Assembly (NCBI GenBank): GCA_011503125.2
Contig: WWBZ02000001.1
Coordinates: forward strand, 2,542,001 to 2,606,000
Origin: Botryosphaeria dothidea
Lineage: Eukaryota > Ascomycota > Dothideomycetes > Botryosphaeriales > Botryosphaeriaceae
Length of the DNA: 64,000 nucleotides
Direction: 5' to 3'
Both the position numbers and the translations under genes were made by a program. Every line of letters starts with the position of its first letter. Position 1 is the stretch's first letter. Below the pieces are notes generated by a model, which was not told the origin of the DNA, ran no database searches, and saw only the letters and a program-made list of their open reading frames with translations. Below are positions 61,615 to 64,000 of the stretch, piece after piece.

Positions 61615-64000
61615 CTTCTTGTTTTTCTTTCGTTGATCCTGCTCACCACGCGTGGGAGATTGAGGAAGGAACACCTGGAATGATGTCGGGGAATATGTTG
61701 GATCTGCGGGGTTGATGAGTGGGCTGGTGGATGGAGGGGTACGTAAATGGGCGGAGGATCTAGGCAGGCTGACGAGAGCACGCCCGACTACTATAAATAT
61801 GGACGACGCGTGTAACACAGTAACAGATCGCTGTGTTCATGACTAGGTGAGTGGATGTTGCACGTCAAATCTGATTTTTGGGACGAGTGCGGCGGAGCGG
61901 AGAGGCTGACGTCGATGTGCAACGTCGATGTATTGGGCTTCAGTGCAGAATGCGCACCCTCGGCACACTGCATATCAGCAACCAATTGATGTGAGATCTT
62001 CACTTTGCGCTGAAGACCAATAATAGGGCATTGAGCCTTGCTGTATGCCACTGCATATTGTGGAACAGTAGATCTTGTGCTCCGAGGAGCCTGATGAGCG
62101 ACCTCTGACGATGCCTATAGCACGAGAACGAAACTCGCCCATCCATGTGAGGATGCACTTTGCGAAGGGGATTCCGCAAAAACTTTCTCCCCGAAAATGA
62201 GACACTTTGGTGTCATCGATGCCTCCTGCGCTGAGGAGCATGGTGAAATTAAGCGAGAAGAGGCTGGGGACACAAGCTTAATGAAGAAACAAAGGAGATG
62301 ACAAGAACTGCTTGCAGCGATAATCCCGCGGAAGAATTTCCAGGGATGTGGAAATGATGAGCCGCAATCGTTCCCGCCACGAACATATGATTGCTTCGAT
62401 TGAACAATTGTGCTATACTACATAAGCGGGTGGACTGGCTGTTCAGAACACCCGAAACGAATGGAAAAATCCTTAAAGAAGACAGAGAGCAGAGAACGTT
62501 TGAAGAGGTTCAGATCGTTCGAAGAGCTCAATCGATCTATCGAGTTCACAGATGATTGCGTTAAAACGATTGCCGGATAATTAGTCAACGGATACAAGAG
62601 TTTTATATATGTTAGCAGGGGTAGGCAGATAGGGCTTATAGATGATAGCCCAAATTTGCCACTAGGTGGCCTTGCGGAAGACGCCGGAGTGTGGCGAAAG
62701 CCTCTTGAATTGCCCCCAAAGCTCCCTTTGACCGTTGCGATCTGGAGAAGGCACGAGGAAGGCTCTCCACGATTGGGAACGTGGTGGAGGATCGGCGACG
62801 AAGTCTGACGATGAGACAGTGTTTGCGGGCAGCCGGCGCTAGCAGAGACCATTTTATTTCTGGTGGAGCCGTGCCCGCCACCTCCGACGAGCATGCCCCC
62901 AAGCTGCAAGGCACGGTTGAAATAGAGTGGTACGCTTGGGAAACAACGGAGATCCCCCACACAAACACACCCGTACTCGCATGATGACTGCGGCGCTCAA
63001 TTCGCGGATGGCAGAGGCGTCATAGCTCGGTGACGGTGCGCGCAATGGTGTCGTGAAGAAACCACGACACACGATGCTCTGGCGGTTCCATCCCACGCTC
63101 TTGCTTGCGCCCGATCTCTGGCCGCGGCGTCTGCTCCCTGCATAGAGTTGTTTCAGAGGGTGTATAGCCGCTTGACCCGCGGCGGCGGCTGCAAGGGTGC
63201 CCCAATGAGAGCGAGCCTGGGGGCTAGGGCATCAGCGGCTGGCGGGCGGGCTGATGAGGCGCAAACGGAGGGCGGTTGTGAGGAGGCATAGCGGCCGTGA
63301 TGAGAGAGAGCGCAAGCGCCGCGCGCAGACGCAGGTGCGGCCGGGGCCGCATAACAACCCACCCGTTCGAGCCGCTGAAAGGCTGTGCTTCTGTTGCGGC
63401 GTGATCAGCGAGCTTCCCTTTCCGTTTCGAGCGCAGCACCGGCGCTGTCAGTTTCAGCTTCTATCTAATAACCTGCAGCGCGCCCACCCGTCGGCCGGCA
63501 TTGCTGTCATTTCACGATACGACCGCCTCGCGAGCATCACCAGCGCAGCCATCATCCACTGTGCCCGCCGCCCTTCGTTGCGAGGCATTTCCAGCCACTG
63601 TTCCGCGCCGCATTCTTCGATCGCGTTCGTGCTGCTTCACCGCTGCGTCGCGTTGACTCGTGCTCGGAGGGTCCCTCGCGTTGGACGCCGACAGCACGCT
63701 AGAGCCCAGCCACCCCTGCTCGCGCAGAGGCCTTGGTTCAAGCAGCAGGATCCCGTGCTGGCCGCCAGGCTGTTTACCACCAAGCACAAGCTGCCTTTGC
63801 ACCGCCGCCAGCGCTCCGCCTCCTCTCTCCCGGCCTCTCTGGTATAACCAACGTTCAACACCATCCCGTCGCTCGCCTCGGCCGAGTCGCAAGCAATTCG
63901 ACTGTCGCCTGTCGACTCTCATTCTCCGCTCCGCCGTTCGGCGCTTCCTCCGCGACTAGCGCTGGGCGACCAGTCAGATCCGCTCATTGGCAAGAATGTC
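61615..64000. other. Window end without a supported gene
   Basis: About 2.4 kb. From 63150 on, the sequence becomes strongly GC- and CT-rich, like the leader region of a plus-strand gene that starts beyond the window. Open frames on both strands (62418-62968 minus; 63254-63847 plus) show no family motif. Confidence 0.4.

Noticed and set aside
62418..62968. Two overlapping minus-strand open frames
   Set aside because: No recognisable motif, compete with each other, and lack splice partners or leader.
63254..63847. 197-codon plus-strand frame near the window end
   Set aside because: Arg/Ala/Pro-rich composition from high GC and no domain. More likely the leader of a gene beyond the window.
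1..64000. CRISPR arrays, IS elements, plasmid or phage features
   Set aside because: None seen. The sequence is eukaryotic nuclear DNA.

Overview
This window is nuclear DNA of a filamentous ascomycete (Pezizomycotina; a Dothideomycete-like fungus is my best guess). The reasons are short spliceosomal introns (about 46-160 bp, GT..AG, with CTAAC/CTGAC-like branch points), dense genes on both strands, fungal-only families (PTH11/rhodopsin-like membrane protein, Zn2Cys6 regulator, PDR transporter, Mus7, Gta3, Cnl2/NKP2) and no prokaryotic operon structure. I resolved about 20 protein genes to exon level. Each exon set was checked by hand for reading-frame phase, but none was confirmed by transcripts.

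Layout. 0-9 kb is gene-poor: the 3' end of a PDR ABC transporter, an AT-rich stretch, a probably broken unknown gene, a small secreted cysteine-rich protein, and a tRNA-Asp gene. 7.3-24 kb holds a PTH11-like membrane protein, Eaf3 (NuA4/Rpd3S), Cnl2/NKP2 (kinetochore), a flavin amine oxidase-like protein, Vti1 (SNARE), a DUF726/Mil1-like protein, Sec17 (alpha-SNAP), the mitochondrial amidotransferase subunit Gta3, and an unknown protein. 24.7-32.6 kb holds a small membrane protein and the 7 kb intronless mus7/mms22 repair gene. 33.4-42.2 kb holds a GPI-type wall protein, then a Zn2Cys6 regulator, an MFS sugar transporter and an AnmK/levoglucosan-kinase-family kinase, which together look like a sugar-use cluster. 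42.8-61 kb holds two small single-pass membrane proteins, Pex11-type, an M1 aminopeptidase, Hem13, an Nha1-type antiporter, a Crt10-like protein and a mitochondrial thioredoxin-domain (SPATA20/YyaL) protein. The last 2.4 kb has no gene I can support.

The two strongest observations are these. (1) The tRNA-Asp(GUC) gene carries two insertions. One is a canonical 43-nt intron at 37/38. The other is a 53-nt insertion inside the T-loop (57/58) with GTAAG...ACTAAT...CAG ends, exactly like this genome's spliceosomal introns. Removing both leaves a perfect 72-nt tRNA followed by a T9 Pol III terminator. (2) An 8-bp palindrome TATCGATA, embedded in a shared GGTGCTTATCGATA-like element, occurs by eye at four places, all inside intergenic regions between divergently transcribed genes.
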